Source of the DNA: Candidatus Pelagibacter sp.
Lineage (GTDB): Bacteria; Pseudomonadota; Alphaproteobacteria; Pelagibacterales; Pelagibacteraceae
Assembly (NCBI GenBank): GCA_017880265.1
Contig: JAFJTK010000142.1
Location: forward strand, 1 to 6,017
Direction of reading: 5' to 3'
Length of the DNA: 6,017 nucleotides
Position 1 is the stretch's first letter. Each line of letters begins with the position of its first letter. The notes beneath the pieces were generated by a model. That model was not told the origin of the DNA and searched no databases. It was given only the letters and a program-made list of their open reading frames with translations. Below are positions 5,284 to 6,017 of this stretch, piece by piece. Position numbers and translations under genes: made by a program.

Positions 5284-6017
5284 AAAAATAAAAGATAAAA
5301 AAGTAAATTTTGAATTTAATAAAGAATATATAAAAGTAGTTACAAGTAAAATTGCTAACAACGATGCTCTTTTTATTACTAATTCTTTTAAAGAAATGCA
5401 CCCAGCAGATGCTGCTGATATTATTGAACACTTAAATCAATCTGATAGAGAAAGTCTAATTAAACTTAATAATTTTAAAATTGACCCTGAAGTTTTTGTT
5501 GAACTTAATGAGTCTGTTCAAACAGAAATTATTACTTATCTTTCATCAGATTCAATTGTTTCAATTTTAACTAATCTTGAGTCTGATGATGCAATATCAA
5601 TATTAGAAAATGTACCGGAAGAAGAAAAAAATAATATTCTTAGCTCACTACCACCAAAAGACCGTTTCGCTTTACTAGAAAGCTTAAGTTATCCTGAAGA
5701 CACTGCTGCAAGAATAATGCAACGTGAATTTACAGCAATTCCTAGTAATTGGTCTGTAGGTCAAACAATAGACTATTTGAGAGAAAACAAAGATCTTCCA
5801 GAGGAATTTTTAGAAATATTTATTATAAATGAAGAGTTTAAACCTATTGGTACTGTGCCATCATCTCGAGTTTTAACAACTTCAAGAGATACAAAAATGC
5901 TTTCTATCATGTCGGAGTCCCAACTACTAATTCCTGTTGATATGGATAAAGAGGAAGTAGCCAACTTATTTGAAAATTACAATTTAAATTCAGCAGCAGT
6001 TGTAGATAAAAATAATA
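5270..6017 (+). CDS. mgtE: MgtE-family magnesium transporter (3'-truncated, cytosolic N-terminal part)
   Basis: MgtE proteins are inner-membrane Mg2+ channels whose cytosolic N and CBS domains sense intracellular Mg2+ and gate the pore. The frame is open from the ATG at 5270 to the window end: 249 codons of a protein usually about 450-470 long. Seen are a short basic leader (1-20), the alpha-helical MgtE N domain (about 25-140) with EMHPADAADIIEHL (42-55) and LPPKDRFALLESLSYPEDTA (127-146), and the first CBS domain (about 147-205: RIMQREFTAIP, WSVGQTIDYLRE, then PIGTVPSSRVL). The second CBS domain begins near 210 (IPVDMDKEEVANLFENYNLNSAAVVD) and is cut. The membrane domain lies beyond the window, so pore residues cannot be checked. 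TAA at 5252-5254 closes the frame upstream and fixes the start region. It diverges from lipB with a 60-bp gap. The symbol rests on the N and CBS domains, which look typical. Confidence 0.93.
   Translation, partial: MSLVKKIKDKKVNFEFNKEYIKVVTSKIANNDALFITNSFKEMHPADAADIIEHLNQSDRESLIKLNNFKIDPEVFVELNESVQTEIITYLSSDSIVSILTNLESDDAISILENVPEEEKNNILSSLPPKDRFALLESLSYPEDTAARIMQREFTAIPSNWSVGQTIDYLRENKDLPEEFLEIFIINEEFKPIGTVPSSRVLTTSRDTKMLSIMSESQLLIPVDMDKEEVANLFENYNLNSAAVVDKNN

Noticed and set aside
5773..5964. Minus-strand open frame of 63 codons inside mgtE
   Set aside because: It is antisense to the CBS region of mgtE, which has clear family motifs on the plus strand; no independent support.

Overview
The window is ordinary core-genome DNA of an AT-rich bacterium (roughly 30% G+C by eye), with short intergenic gaps, 1-nt gene overlaps and Arg encoded mostly by AGA. 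The order secY-adk-rpsM-rpsK-rpoA-rplQ is the end of the spc operon running into the alpha operon. Three details point to Alphaproteobacteria: adk directly follows secY, rpsD is absent between rpsK and rpoA, and infA/rpmJ are absent between secY and rpsM. With the very low G+C and compaction, a SAR11/Pelagibacterales-type marine organism is the best guess. A Rickettsiales-like AT-rich lineage cannot be excluded without a phylogeny.

Layout. 1-678: the last 225 codons of secY (protein translocation channel). 679-1320: adk (adenylate kinase), starting with GTG directly after the secY stop. 1321-1375: a 55-bp gap with a good sigma70-type promoter. 1376-3682: rpsM, rpsK, rpoA and rplQ, nearly without gaps. 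3697-4614: an RluA/RluC-family 23S rRNA pseudouridine synthase gene, which follows rplQ after 14 nt with no terminator and is probably its last co-transcribed gene. 4592-5209 (minus strand): lipB (octanoyltransferase), which overlaps the pseudouridine synthase gene tail-to-tail by 23 bp. 5210-5269: a 60-bp divergent intergenic region. 5270-6017: the first 249 codons of a MgtE-type magnesium transporter/channel gene, running off the end of the window.

How the genes fit together. The plus-strand cluster makes ribosomal proteins (S13, S11, L17), the RNA polymerase alpha subunit, the Sec channel, an enzyme of adenylate energy balance and an rRNA-modifying enzyme: one growth-linked transcription unit, or two overlapping ones. 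lipB (lipoate cofactor attachment) and mgtE (Mg2+ uptake) are separate housekeeping functions. Clear Shine-Dalgarno sequences are seen only before the two genes that overlap the preceding stop codon by 1 nt (rpoA and rplQ).

I found no mobile element, CRISPR array, tRNA/rRNA gene, phage gene or defence system, and nothing I would call a new system. The points worth a second look are modest: a lysine/serine-rich N-terminal extension on S11, an atypical zinc-knuckle in the Adk lid, the internal promoter before rpsM, the convergent rluC-lipB overlap without a terminator, a lipB promoter that would overlap the mgtE start, and A10 homopolymers inside two genes.
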